A DNA stretch of 64,000 nt, taken from NCBI GenBank assembly GCA_032158295.1, contig CM063262.1, positions 10,859,977 to 10,923,976 of the forward strand, given 5' to 3'. Positions 24,601 through 39,308 of this stretch are shown in pieces. The stretch's first letter is position 1; every line of letters starts with the position of its first letter. The stretch is from Pycnopodia helianthoides. Taxonomy: Eukaryota; Echinodermata; Asteroidea; Forcipulatida; Asteriidae. Below the pieces are notes generated by a model, which worked only from the letters and a program-made list of their open reading frames with translations, was not told where the DNA came from and ran no database searches. The position numbers were made by a program, and so were the translations under genes.

Positions 24601-27600
24601 GTGGTGGCAGCACGATTATGGTCAGTCTAGGCACCTGTAGAACACAAGGTGATTTATCACAAAATGGTGGCGAACTGCCATTAACGTCTAAGGCAAAACA
24701 ATTACATATGCGTGTCGTGGCCGAGCGGCTTAGTGCATCGGACTTAAGTTCCTGTGGTTAAGTCATCAGGGTGTGGGTTCGGATCCCGGTCATGACATTC
24801 GTGTCCTTAAGAAAGACACTTAAACTATAATTGCTTCTCTTCACCCAGGGGTGAATAGGTACTTGTGATTGCAGAGATGGTTCTTGTAATTGATTTAACT
24901 TGGTCCCAAGGGAGTTGAGATGGTTTAAGGAATGAAATAAAAGTCACAGTGAACGCCACTGAGTGACGAATTTGAGCGCTATATAAAAAGCTACTGTTAT
25001 TATTACATTTTACGTGAAATGGAACTTACAGAAGCAGTCACTTACCCATTGACCCACATGAGTACAGATGTCCGATATTGTCATCACCCAGGAAACCGTC
25101 TGTTAATACCAAGTTACTATAAGCAACACCGAGTGGAATTTTCCACAACATAGGGTTGTTAAAACACCCAAGAATTAAGCCACTGAGCTGTAAATCTACT
25201 TCATTGTCCAAAAAGTCCAACTCATGAACGAAACTGTCGGTAGACCCATTGATCCACGCCCCATTGATGTACGTTTCAACAATACCTATATGTTCTGTGT
25301 CTGTAAAATTAACAGAGCATGCCACGTGGAACCATGGGCAATCCGTGCATCTTCCATCTTGAATAAAGTTGGTCACATTGATACCACTTGAGATCTGGTA
25401 TGGAGTATTGTTCGAACTGTTGTTGGTTTCTTGTTATATATTGTGCATACTATGTACTTGAAGTCTCTCGTGAGCCACAGTCTAAAATTAAACTTGCTGT
25501 TCTCATCAACCCCTGTGCTTATAATACTTAAAGAGTATCTGTCATAATAAAATCCAACGTATTCAATTTTAAGCCACGCAGACCAGGTATACCCAGTAGA
25601 CATGCAATATCTATAGTCTAATACACATGAATCTTTGTCGTTGCCAAGATCGATGTAAGAATATTTAGGTTTCAAAACAGCACACGAATCCTCCACAGTT
25701 GAGGTGCAGGTATCAGACTAGTGGGTAACACATCACCGGTATATGACACAACGGTCCGATGCGTAAACACTGCTGTGTTGCAGGATTCTCCATTGATAAG
25801 GTCGACTGAACCATTGCCTCCAAGGCTCCATTTGTACAGCCCGGGTTGATCTGGAATATCGAAGGTTTCACACAAAACTGGTAAGTAACTCTATTTTACA
25901 AAAAAAACTGTATAGCAAATGAGGGAACAACTTTTCCTTTGTCATGTTAAATAATCATCACTTCGTCGAAGACACTATGAAAATCTCAGTGAAGGGCAGG
26001 ATTTGGCTGAAATTCAAGAAGTTATTTCTCTTTCACCATGCTTTAAGGGAATTACAACTCCCTTAAATCACCTCGAAAAAAGAGTCTCCAAACCATTTAC
26101 TGGCCTCCATGATTTCAGGGAATGCTCTCCATCCAAGCCTAGAACTCTTTAATTGGTGAATAATGTTTTCAGCAGTGCAGCACAGTAAAAACATCGCGAA
26201 CCACTTTGGCTCTGGCTAGTTAGAAAAGAACTCAGTGAAAACAAGGTGAAAAAGGGGAATTTGCAATATCGAGGAGAAAAGTGGATTTTCACTCCATTTT
26301 CAAGAAGAACATTTTCATAGTGAGATGAGTGCATTAGGTGAGAACATTTTACGCGTGTAAGGTGTTATTATCCAACAAAGCACATCGTGAATAATAGCCA
26401 ATTATAAACTTTTCAAAATACTCTCCCGTCCAAAAAGTGTTTGGTCAACATGTAGTTCTGTCAAACTTCAGAAAATTACTCAGGTAAAAGTAACATTGAT
26501 AAAATCACAAATTTGAAAAAAAAATTCACAAACCTTCTAACGCTACCGATGTAATTAGGTTATAGAAGTATAACGGGATAATTACCCGGAATGGTGATAT
26601 TAGCTGTCATAATAGACACACTTGAAGGGGTAGAGGTTGTGCATTTAACAGCAGAGCCCGCGTAGCCTTGTTTCCGGTAGTTCTCGACAGTCAATGTAGA
26701 CGTTTGGACACACGATGACGCATCATGGATCTTGATACGAACGCCGGTCTCTTCGTCATCTATAATATCCTCCCAGGCCTCGCGGTTTGACTTATAGACG
26801 CTCCACGTGATGGACGGACCTGTCGCAGCACTAGCTGTACACACAAGCTGAAGGGTGAATGAGCTGACTCCATTCGACACTCGCACCAGACTACGAAGTT
26901 TCAGCTTCCAGTCTACCGAACAGTAGGGAAGAGGAAAATATTTATATTTTCTCCTCAGTTTAACTCAAGAAATTCCATTACTCTAAAGTTGATTAAGGTT
27001 GAAGTGGTGGCATGCTCTCCTTAACTATTTCGGTGTACAAGATTATTCGAACGTAGACCTAAAGCTTAAAGTGGTGTAGAAATTGGTTAGTGCCCTAAAA
27101 GTGAGCGCTAAATACATTAGGAGACAAACTTGCCTTGCTACATATCAGATAAAAAGAAATACAAGTAGCGTTTACCTACACTAAAACACTCCCGGTTTAG
27201 CACTGTCCCGGATTCCGTTCATGTGTGTTTTTGACCAGTTTCTGGGTCTTACTGACCCAAAAGGGGTCAGGCCCCACATGACCTCAGATCCGGGTCACTT
27301 CTGAGCGTCGTACCTAATCACTGGTGGAACTCACCTTTAGAAGTTTTACAGTCATCTATTAGACTTAGTTAATTGAGTGTCAAAGACTGTCAATTGTTTG
27401 CTTTGAAAATAAAGTAAATGACAAACCAAGCCACCCGAACACCTTACCCTCTTTAGAGCCACAATCTATAAGCGTTCGTTCCTTTTTATATGCTGCACTG
27501 TAAAACTTTTTTGATCATAGTTTTAAGAATTGGACTTACCAAGAGATCCACATTCGTAAAGACCTCGAATATGCTCGTCTCCAATGGGACCATCAGTTAC

Positions 27601-30600
27601 CACTAAGTTACTCATGGCTAACCCACGCAGGTAGCGCTCGTAAATTGTCAGACCTAGAGAAACATTTCTGTTACCCAAACTTTGATGGTCAACGTTGAAT
27701 CGGTCAGGATACTGCCCGTCGTCTTCTAACGCGTTGAGATATGCTCTGACAACACCAGTTTCTACAGTACTGGATAAGTTGAACACGCAAGCAATATGAA
27801 TCCATGAGTTCATCAAGTTTACATCAATCAGTTTGATCCCTTTAAGTACTGTGTTGTTGTTGATGTTGGCCGAGCAGAACAAATGGCTGAAACCTTCTGT
27901 GGCCCAAAGATTGAATGTCGATCTCTTCATACCATGGTCACCAGAACTGACAATTCGAACTGTATGATCTAAGTTATACCGTAACAGTGAACTGTCTAAG
28001 TTTAACCAAACTGACCAGGTGAATCCTGCCGACACACAGAAACTGTAGTCTGCCACGCACGTGCTGCTCCAGTCCCCGAGATCGACGTGACTGAACCACT
28101 CAATAGAAACGGCACAGGAATCTTCAACAACCCGAGGAGCGGTTACCATACGTGGTTTATCTTGTTGGTCATTTGACATATCAGTAAACAACGCCTGGCC
28201 GCACAAATCCTCACTTTTGACATCCACAGTGCCGTTGTCACCAAGAGACCACAGGAAAATCTCAGGTTGATCTATTGGACAAACACACAAATGTATTGTT
28301 ATTGTTATACTACCGACCAGCAAGGCACTGGCATGGCAGGCTTGCAACAATTTAAATACATTTTGGAAATCTGGTTTATAAAGGAGCTGAAGCTGAAGCT
28401 TTTTCTTGCAACTGTAGACAGTTTTTTGCAACACATGGACCGAAACTAGAACTCAAAGTCCCTTGCTAGTTGTTACACCAGGTTGCTAAGGTCAGCCGTT
28501 GATGTAAGTTGGAAAGATCGTATCCCCAATACAGTTTTGCACAGAGATATCTACCCGATGTCTATTCAAAACACAGGAAAAGGAAACTCAAATTTGCTGG
28601 ACATTGCAAGAGAAGTACAGATCAAGCTGTGTCAGAGTTGGTGCTGTGGCAACCAACACATGGAAAGAGGAGCAAAGGAAGGCCATACAAACAGACATTT
28701 ACCACCTATGTGAAGACTCTAACCTGACCTGTGAGGACATAGGCATGCAGACATGAACGTTTGGAAAAAACATCACAAATGTCTGATGGAAACCGTTACA
28801 ATGAATGTTATAATTATGAAAACATAATCATCACAAGGACGCACGCAAACGCAAAGGTGATTCTTCTGAACTAGGAATACTCAACGGATTTTATGACCCA
28901 GTCCTGCCCAAGATTGACATTCAATTAGTATTTAACAGTTAGAGATAAAGGAAAAGTCTTAAGTGCTGTCAAATCAATGTTTAGGGTAAATCTTAAGAGC
29001 AAAGATGTACCTGGCAATCTATATGTAGACGATTGGTTCAACGCTCTCCCTGGAGTGGCGGCTACACACATAACAACGGAGCCCGTGTAGCCCAGCTTCC
29101 GATAGTTCGTGACCGTCAATGTAGATGTCAGGACACAAGACGAGAGGTTATGATTCTCGATACGAACGCCATTCACTTCGTCATCTCTGACGTCATCCCA
29201 TATGTCGCTTTTTGATTTGTAGACTCGCCACGTGATGGAAGGACCTGTTACGTCACTAGCTGTGCACACGAGTTGAAGAGTTAGTGCGCTGATCCCGTCT
29301 GACACTCGCACCAGACTACGGAGTTTCAGTTCCCAATCTATTGCACAAGATGAACACACGCAAAAATAGTAACAATAATTAATTCATTCCCCAAATTAAC
29401 TATCCATTTTTTATTCATAGATCAACATTGGTCCATTAGCTCTTTGCAAGTTTGGTCAAGCGCTCGGCAAGTCTTAGACACCCCGATCAGACACTGTACA
29501 GCTTGGGTGCAATCCTAATTCAACTACAGGAAATGCTTAAAGATCAACTTGACTTAAAGACACTGGACACTATTGGTAATTGTCAAAGACCAGTCTTCTC
29601 ACTTGGTGTATCTCAACATATGGATAAAATAACAAACCTGTAAAAACTTCAGCTCAATTGGTCGTCGAAGTTGCGAGATAACTATGAAAGAAAAAACACC
29701 CTTGTCACACGAAGTTGTGTGATTTCGAGACCTCAAAATCTAATTCTGAGGTCTCGAAATCAAATTCGTGGAAAATTACTTCTTTCTCGAAAACTGTCAC
29801 TTCAGAGGGAGCCGTTTCTCACAATGTTTTATACTGTCAACCTCTCCCCATTACTTGTTACCAAGTAAGGTTTTATGCTAACAATTATTTTGAGTAATTA
29901 CCAATAGTGTCCACTGCCTTTAAAGATCAAGTTTTTCTTCCTGTAGGAACACCTAGGTAGCACAAAATACAAACTTATGGCTGTAAATTACTATCCCGAA
30001 GAAAAAGATGAGAACACTGAATTGTGAATAAACTTTCGTATTGGAGATTGCCTGGAGCTGGTTGCCTGTAAATTACCTCTTGTGATAGGGCCTAAGATTC
30101 AAGCCACCCACATTGGAAACAACTCATATTTAAGGGTTAAACATAAACTAAATTATTTATCCCGATGCAAACATTAACATCTATTAAATCATTGCAGTAC
30201 CCGCTGTGAAGGATTCGAACTACCTTTAGCCATTGGGTTAGCTCGATGGTCTAGTGGTGATACATCTGCTCTAGCAATGCAAAGGTCGTGGGTTCGAATC
30301 CCACCCGATTGATTTGCCTTCGGATTTTTTCACAGGGCTCAGAGTGTACAGTGCTTAATACACATCGGTGTAAGGGTAAAATCAAAAACTAAAAACATTA
30401 TTTACTCACTCCTAGATCCACACGAGTGGAGATGTTGAACTTCTTCATCTTCCAACACACCGTCTATCACCACTAAATTGCTGTAATCTATGACGTCCAT
30501 GAAGTACCTGAAGTATGTTCCAAGAATAACATACCTATCTCCATACTGCCAAACTACACTAAGATAATCATATTCGTAATCATCAAAATACAAATTGTCA

Positions 30601-33600
30601 ATTTCGTGTTGCTCTTTGTTCTCAATTCCATTGACGTATGCTTTTACAAGGCCAGAGTTGCTATCTCCAGTCGCCGCGCTGAAGTTAAAAACACATGTAA
30701 TGTGGAACCACTTGTTGTTAAAGCTCGCATCGGTGATGTTGATACCTCTTGCGATTATACTGGCGTTGTTGTACGACGAGCAAAACAGCAACCGGTCACG
30801 TGTGACCCAAAGGTTGAAGGTAAACATCTGGTCTTTAAAACCTATGGGGCTTTTATAACTTCCGGAGTGATTGGTAGAATAATTTCTATCAAATGCTTGA
30901 TCAAAGCGAAGCCACAAAGACCAAGTGAACCCTGTAGACGTGCAGTACCTTTGGTTGGCTACGCACGTGCCATCGACGTAGTTTATAACAAGCCCATTAC
31001 TTATCTTCAGAGCACACACGTTTTCCACAACTCGCGGGGCGGGAACCATTCTCAATGTTTCAGCTTCCCAAACGTCCATTACTCCATTAGTTCCAAGGTT
31101 GAACACTTCTGAGCTGCAAAACTCCTCACTTCTGACGTCCACATTGCCATTCTCTCCGAGAGTCCACTGGTAGTATCCAGGTTGACCTTCATGACGGAAA
31201 AAAAATATTTCAATGTTTAACCATGCCACCTATAAATAAAGTCATTCTTACAAGTATGGTTCTCGCAAACCAATATGTATGGTATATTCAGGAAAAGCAA
31301 AGGCAAACGGTGTAAGTCGCACATGGTAGTATTTTATACATCATAGGCTAATTCTCAATGCAACTGGTCCTGGTATAAAGATTGAAGAAAGATTTATTTC
31401 TTATAATTTTTCAATTGCCTAAAACTACTTTAGCGGGGGGGGGGGGGTGGTAGCGTGAAATTTGTACAGTACATTTGGAAAAAAGTTCACCAAGAATTGT
31501 CTAATGAAGATTCCTATACGGGAATTGAATGAGTTTGTATGTCCGTTGGGGTTAAACTTTCAGTTGGTTTTGTTTGCACCAAACTTTCCCTAAAACTAAA
31601 TCTAATATTCTTCACAGAGCACGAATATCAGCCCTATAAATAAATTGAAAATGTAAGAGTGACATCAAATAAAATGAACAACTGCTAACCGACTGGTGAC
31701 CACTGGCCAAAATCAGCGTGCACCCCAAAATGGGTATTGAGCCATTAAGCGTCTGAAGTTAATAGCAATCGGCTAAAAAAATAGAAACATTCTGTAAATG
31801 TACATGAAATTACCACTACTGATCACCAGATGAGCCTTAACAAAAATGTTATGACCATCCCTTGATAGGGCATGTGTCATTAGTTCAAGAAAGAAAGAAA
31901 GATTGGAGAAAGAAGGGTAATAGTCTACCTGGTACAGAGACATTGGCAGACTGATGCAATCCACTCCATGGAGTAGAGGTAGAACATACGACCATGGATT
32001 CTGTGTACCCTCGTTTCCGGTAGTTCTCGACGATCAATGTAGACGTCAGGACACACGACGACACGATACGGTTCTTTATGCGCACACCGTTGTCTACGTC
32101 ATGTCCGATGTCCTCCCATGACTCGAGTTTTGATTTGTAGACGCTCCACGCGATGGACGGGCCTGTCGCGGCACTAGCCGTACACACAAGTTGAAGAGTG
32201 AACGGGCTGGTCTCCTTTGTTACCCAAACCAGACTACGGAGTTTGAAATCCCAATCTGAAAAGTGAATCATAGTAAAGTAGAAATCAAAACGTAAAATTT
32301 TTATTTTACTAAAAACTATAGTAACAAAAATGGTGGCATGCGGGGAGCTCCGTACATACAGGTCAATCGCTTTTTCCAGATTATGAAGGGGGAATTTAAC
32401 CAAAATCTTCAGAACAAAACTAGTCTAAATTAACAAAACGTTTGTATCTTGGCTATCATCCTTTTCCCATCAGGCCATTTTAAAGGTAGGGTCATAGATT
32501 GGTAAATACTCCAAAAGGTAATGACTATAAAAACTAACTTGGTGAGAAGCACTGCAGCTGTTGATAGTATAAACTATTTTTTGAAAGAATTCCCTTCGAA
32601 GCAATATGGTTTGGATAATTTGATCACCCCAAAACATTTGAATCTGAGAAACGATTCATGCGTGATTCGTCTCTCAGATTTCTGATGGCTGGTGTCAGTT
32701 CGCGAATGCTGCGGCCAGAGATGCGGCTGGTACCCGCTAAACGTGGATGGATTCGACGTTCTAGTGAAAATACCGTGACAGTTGTTTTCTATTTTGTCAG
32801 CAAGGCGGTACTGTATTCAACTGAAAATTTCACATGTGACTTTTTTTATTGTATTTTTTTGATAATTTCGCCTATAAATAATCATTACGTTGACAAAAAC
32901 CAATCTATGACCCTACCTTTACAGTACGGTCATATCTTTGGATTCCGTGACCATTTTTGTGCTACCTTTTTTCTTGATGGATTTTACTTCAGGAACCATT
33001 TAAAAGGAATTATTTTTTAAGATGACGAAGCCGTCTTGGATTAATTGGTCAGGATGACCCCCAAAATCTACAATTACCATTCCAGTGGATTTGCTATGTC
33101 AGAAATAGTGCAAAATGACACCTCTTTTTTCCGTCTGGGTCACATTGCATAATTTTCAAGATGGCGATGACGTCGGCTATCTCGATTAAGAGGTCAGGAT
33201 AATCCCCAACATCTAAAATTATCATTTCAGTGGATCTGTTATGCCAGAAATAATGCAAAATTACACACTATTGGTGCTTTTCTGGTGCCAGAGCTATCAC
33301 ATTTCATAATTTTCAATATCGCAACGGCGGCCATCTTGGATTTAGGGGTCAGAACGACCCCGAACTCTACAATTACTATTCCAGTGGATTTGTCACGCCA
33401 AAAATAGTGAAGATTACATATTTGTTGTCTTTCTAGGTCTTCAGGTGCCAGAGCTATACCAATTATGTTTTTCAAGATGGCGTCGGCGGCCATTTTGAAT
33501 ATTGGGCTATAAAAAAAGTTCCCATCATATTTCAGAGGTACATAGGAGCTAATTTTCCTGTTAAATGGTTCCTTAAGTCAAATCCATCAAGAAAAAAAGG

Positions 33601-36600
33601 TAGACAAAATGGTGACGGAATCCAAAGATATGACCAGGTGTCAGAATGAAAACAAGTATTGATCATTTGTAGACGCAGAACGCACCTCAACAAAATGGGC
33701 GTCTACCATTTCCACCATTTTGGGAGTCAATTTCCTCGTGTAAATTTTGACTGTCAAAATGGCGGACAGAATACGCGCGTGTAAGTGCGCTGCGCGTCGT
33801 GCAGGGGTCATTACGCTTGCGATATATTCAAAATCATTGATAAAATTGTAATAATAATAACTAGATTTTATATAGCCCTTTATCTACAGGCGTCTCAAAG
33901 CGCTTATCATTATTTATTTCCAGACAGGTTTTTGAAATTCTTTTTTGAATTATGAGACCCATTTTACCTTGTAAAGGTTTACAATGTGCTGCGGCGCATT
34001 CAGCAGCCATTGCCAGAAACACCGGGGCAAACCCCTTCTCTTGGCGATAAGTGTACAATGTGTTCTTTTTATACGTGCATTACACAGCACATACACGGGA
34101 CCTGTATGTCCCGTCCGACGGACGAGGCAATAGTGGTTAATAACACAATAACGTATCAATTCGCTTTACATTAAACTCATATTCTTTTGCAACAAAGGAC
34201 AGAGGAGATTTCAGTTTGCCAACCGCATTTCACAGATGGGTAAGTTGCTTCTGTAATGCAAGTTTAAAATACATGAAATAGTAATTGTTTTCAAAAACAA
34301 TGGTTTTACACAAACCTAGGTGATGTACGTCCTTGACCTTGGTGTTCAGCACGTACACGGCTACGGGGCTGTTAAAATATTAAACTTTATATATTTGTAC
34401 CAACTCGAGGGGACAAATAATAAGATCACATTGCTAGTTGCAAATAATCATAAAATTAACATAAACTATGATAGCCTTTCAAAAAAAACACAAAGATTTT
34501 CACCGTAAAATATCATCCTCGTAGCCTCTTCTGTTGTTGTTATAACAGCGGCTGTTTAAACAACAACCCCTTTTCAGCCCATGTATTTGCACGGAGAGTA
34601 AATAATTGAGTTGTGCAATCTCAAACAGTCGTTGTATTTGTCGCCTTTCATTAGGGTTTCTAAATTTGCTGATGTACAATTTTTCCAATCAAGTCACCAT
34701 TAAACATGATGTAAGAAAGTGTCCCTTGAGTTCGTACATGCAAATGTGTCTGGCTCGTGGACTATTTTTCTTTTAGTAAATGCCTTTGCGTACATTTTGA
34801 CTACCCAAAATGGCTCATGTACGGGTAGGGTATAGGTGCGTGTAAGTGCGGTTTGCATTGCGATATGGATAAATCCAGGACCCAATTTCATGTAGCTGCT
34901 TAACCACAAAAAGTAGCTTTATAAGACAAAATTATGTTTACCAGAACAAGGTTTCCAGCCAAAAACACCATCTCACTCTTCTCTTGAAAACAAAAATAAC
35001 TGCCCTTGAAAATAATTATAAGTAACTGCTCGCGAAAATGAAAAAAAAAATGCCCATAAACATATTTATAACTGCTCTCGAAAATAAAAATGACTTCCCT
35101 TTAAAGGGTGTGTACAACATTGGTAAGGTTTAAAATATAAATGTTCACAGATTTGTACATAGCTTACGTGGTATAAAGATGGTCATGGTGGAAAACTTCC
35201 CTTGAAACAGTTTTGCTTGAAATGCTATACTTTTTGTGGAATGAGTAAAACAATCAGTCTTTGTCCAAAACCCGATGTTTGAAAACAGTGAAAACATATA
35301 ACGGGGTTTTTCACTGTTTTCTCATGACCCCGAAGGCCGATTGAGCTTAACATTTCACATGTTTGTTATTTCGTGTATTATGTTGGGTAATATAAAGTGC
35401 GGATACTAGTCTTTGAAAATTACCAATGTTGTACACACCCTTTAGAATATAAGTAACTATTCACGAAAATTAAACTGTTCTTAAACAAAATTAAAAACTG
35501 CTTTTGATGATATGAATATATAACCGCCGTTGAAAATAAAAGTAATGCTCCCGAAAATAAAATAGCAATTGCACTACCGGGCTTTCGTACAAAACCTATT
35601 TTTGTGTGCATCGATAAATTCTCATAGAAACCCTTGCTTGCTAAATGCATTTCCTATGGGCTTCTGGTAATCAGTGGAGCAAGTTTCTGTGAAGTGGGCG
35701 TGGTATAGAGTGATATAACCTCACACAGGGTCCGATTTTATGGAACTGCTCAGCGAAAATAATGATTGACATTTTTCTGCTAAGCTATAATAATGCGGAT
35801 ACCAGTTACATTTGGTACAAATGACATGGTATTTTGGCTAATATTCTGTTAAGCATTGTTGTATCCAGCTGCATTTTTATTTTATTTTTTTGCGAAAACG
35901 AATAGAAATATATTTTACAGATGCAGTAGGAGGAAACACTCACAGCTTGTGTTTGGAGAGGGACAAAACGTAACATCAAAATAAAAGTAGAAAATAGAAT
36001 TTGCTGTTGCAAACTGCTTATCAATTATAAATGAAAAATAGTTAATGGCCTGACGCTTTGACCCTCTGCTAGGGTCGATACGTGCAAAAAACCTATATAG
36101 CCATTGGTACGCGATGGTCAAGACAAAGGCACTCGTTTGTTTATATCATTTATTAATTTTCGCCTGAATTTGTAATTGTTTAATGCTCACGATGATGAAA
36201 TTCTGTAGCTCTTACTAACTCGAAGCTTATTTGAAAAAAATTAAATAAAAATTAATGCTCAAAATAATGATACTACCCAAAAGTAATGACACAGGAATTA
36301 ATCAGTATGAGCATTTGTTGCCAGGTAACATCCTTAAAAAACTATTGTGATCGTTTTAACCTTCTGAAAAATAACCACCATAATGATCAACGACAGCCGT
36401 TAACTGGAGGCACTTATTGTTCACTTGGGCCTCGTCACTTCCGAACTTAAAATAAAAATAATGTTAATCATGCAAAATTTACGAAAATTGTAGGTAAAAA
36501 ACAAGCCTGGGGTTTCTTTTGAAATTTGAACCACGATTCTAGTAATTAACTGCAACCTTTTTACAGCAAACTCTGGCGGTGCAGAGACTAAAGGGTTAAC

Positions 36601-39270
36601 TCAAGTATAAGCGTTAGTACTTGTTCTAACCAAGAAAAAATTCCCCCACTTATTTTTGAACGGAAGATATGGTTTCACTGTGACAAAGAGAAAAATTAAT
36701 GTGAAGGTTGCAACAAAACTGCTAACGTAATTGCCGCCAGTGTAGTTTTCAGTATTATAGTCCTTTACCATGACGACATCAACAAAGCATGGACGTCTGC
36801 GATTAGTGCGAGACACGTTGCGCTCATAAATGCATTGCCATTTCAGGGTCAAAATTACTGGCTGTTTATCTATGATGCAAAGCAACAGAACACAATGGCG
36901 AAATGTAATGTCTCTAAATAAAAACAGTTCCGGCTGCCTTTGAACTAATTTGGTAAGAATGTAGGTCGAGTACAGCCTGTAGTTTAACAACAGTTATACT
37001 TGTGACATTTATTAAATGTGTGCCGTACTGCACTCCTGTACGTTGTCCAAATAATGAACCCGCATTTTAAAACAAAAACGAGCCTAGCGGTTTATGATGT
37101 ATTACATGACGTCACAGAGTGGAAAGAGAAATGTTAAGGAATGATTTTGCTACCGCAACAGTACATGTATACGTGCCTGTATGGTAGCCATGGAATTCAA
37201 ACGTTTTTGTTACGTTTCTTGTTCCACCAGTGACGTCACATCACGGTAATAATTTTTTTAGGGGGCGTTCCCACATCATTAAAAATTATTTTTTTTTAAT
37301 GAGGGGAAAGTAATCAGTTTAATTTTCAGCTGATTCATTTCATATGGACAATTAGTATGCCGTCCTTTTACGCGCATGCATATTATGTCAGCGCTATACA
37401 ATCTTGTATTTCCTTCTACTTTTATTACACAAGCCGAAACAGTTCTGACGTAAAACCTTGCTTTTGATGGAAGACGAAAACATTTGTATCGAAAAATGTG
37501 TACTTGTTTGTTTGTTTGTTCGTTTGTTTGCTTGTTGTTTTTGTTTCCCCCTTAAATAAAGCATTTCGGGCACTAGAGAGGGAACAAAATGTCGCATCAC
37601 AGAAATTCCTCTACACCTCCCCTTACCTTTTGGAGAGCTATTAAACATAATTGCCTAATATAAAATTGATCACAACTCAGCGTTCCAATTTACGCGAGGA
37701 CGATGGCCACAAAATTGCTAAATTAGTATGGGGACAGTTGAGATACGGTTGGTACGTGTCAAACAATCTTACAAAACTCGTCCATTTCACCGAACAGAAC
37801 GGCATGAATATCGTAGGAATTGTTTTACTAGGGCTATTTTTGTGTTTGCGTAAGCGACTAAGAAATACGTATTTTCAGATACAAACTGGCGGGGATAAAA
37901 ATTATTGTAGAATTTAGCTTTTTGTTGTTCAGTATGACAAATTCAAACACTTTAACTGGAAATTCACTATTTAATTTAAAGAACTTTGGTCGAAAATCAA
38001 ATTTCCCATCTCGTCTTTGAAACAGGAGAGAAATTTCTTCTTTTGAGGTGATCTGTTGTCATCTTCGAACAAAATTACGACGAAAAGTGTTATAGTTTAT
38101 AACAAAGCAGAATAGCAGTGGCGAACGAATAAAAACAACGATGACGGTCGTTGACAGAAATAATGCTGCACTTTTCCCTATGGCACATCGCACTGGAATG
38201 TAATTCACTATTTACCTATCAGCGTAACTACAACCTTGTACCCGAGACTATGTATAATAGTGTACGAGACGTGGAATCGACCACCGGTGGGCACGATCAA
38301 GGTAATGTACTCTGTGGGGTACATAATTCCTTATCCCCTGCGCAATGTACATTCGTCTTCGTATCACATCATGTGACATGTTCTCGACCAATAACATTAA
38401 CCAGATCTACTAATCTATTAATGGTATAACAGACGCGTTTGTTCACTCGGTCCCAGCGCTTGCTTGAACCAAAGGCGATATGATTGGCTGACGTATATAC
38501 ATGCGCATTGGTCCATTTTCCCCTGACCTATAATAACACCCGATCACCTCTTTCTCTGTAATAATAATACAGCTCTTTGGTGGAAATCACTGTGAAGTAA
38601 TCGTTTTTCTTCGTTGCCTTGTGCTTAAAAAAGTCCGCGATCAAAAAAACTGATATTTACCTAAATATGTTTTTCTTATGGAAAATGTAGTTTCAAACGG
38701 AAAAGGGCTATTTACTCGTTTAAATTATCATATCGCGTTACGTGTTGTGATTGTGCGCATTGCGCCGATTGCGCATCACTACATCCCCAGCGGTCTTGGA
38801 AGAGACCGATTGGCCGAGCAAAACGCATTGTGTGTCTGTCTAGAGTACACAACTATATGGTTGTATAATCTTTAAGAATTCTCGGTTCTGATTGGTCGAC
38901 CCATAGCAACAAGAGGTGTGATACTTTTTATCCTAATTTTTCATTTCTGACCCAAAAAACACTACAAGACTATTCTCATACACATCTAGGTGTTTTCATA
39001 GACAACAAGCTCAACTTCACTGAATTTATGAAAAACCTTTGAAATAAACTAAATTCTTCAATTGCTTTGTTCGCCAGAGCTTGATAATCTATCAACCAGC
39101 CAACAGCATTTTTGTATACAATGATTTGGTTCTTCCCCATATGGTGTGGGGTTCCAAACCTACTCATCAAAAAAAATCAACAACTCAAAAATCGCGCCCC
39201 TCGCATTGTTCTTAAGGCAATCACACAGCTTAATTTAAAGTGTTTTGAAAACAGTTTCAGTTACAGAGCT

Positions 39271-39308
<38 letters not shown>

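Noticed and set aside
22534..25850. Calling LamG modules 4 and 5 pseudogenes
   Set aside because: The only defects are single-base losses, splice sites are intact and motifs are preserved, so a consensus error is at least as likely.
30606..31112. 168-codon plus-strand ORF
   Set aside because: It is the antisense shadow of the LamG 2 exon, which has consistent splice sites and motifs.
36601..36990. 129-codon minus-strand ORF in gene A intron
   Set aside because: Hydrophobic C-terminal stretch, but no family resemblance, and it lies among worn repeats of a large intron.
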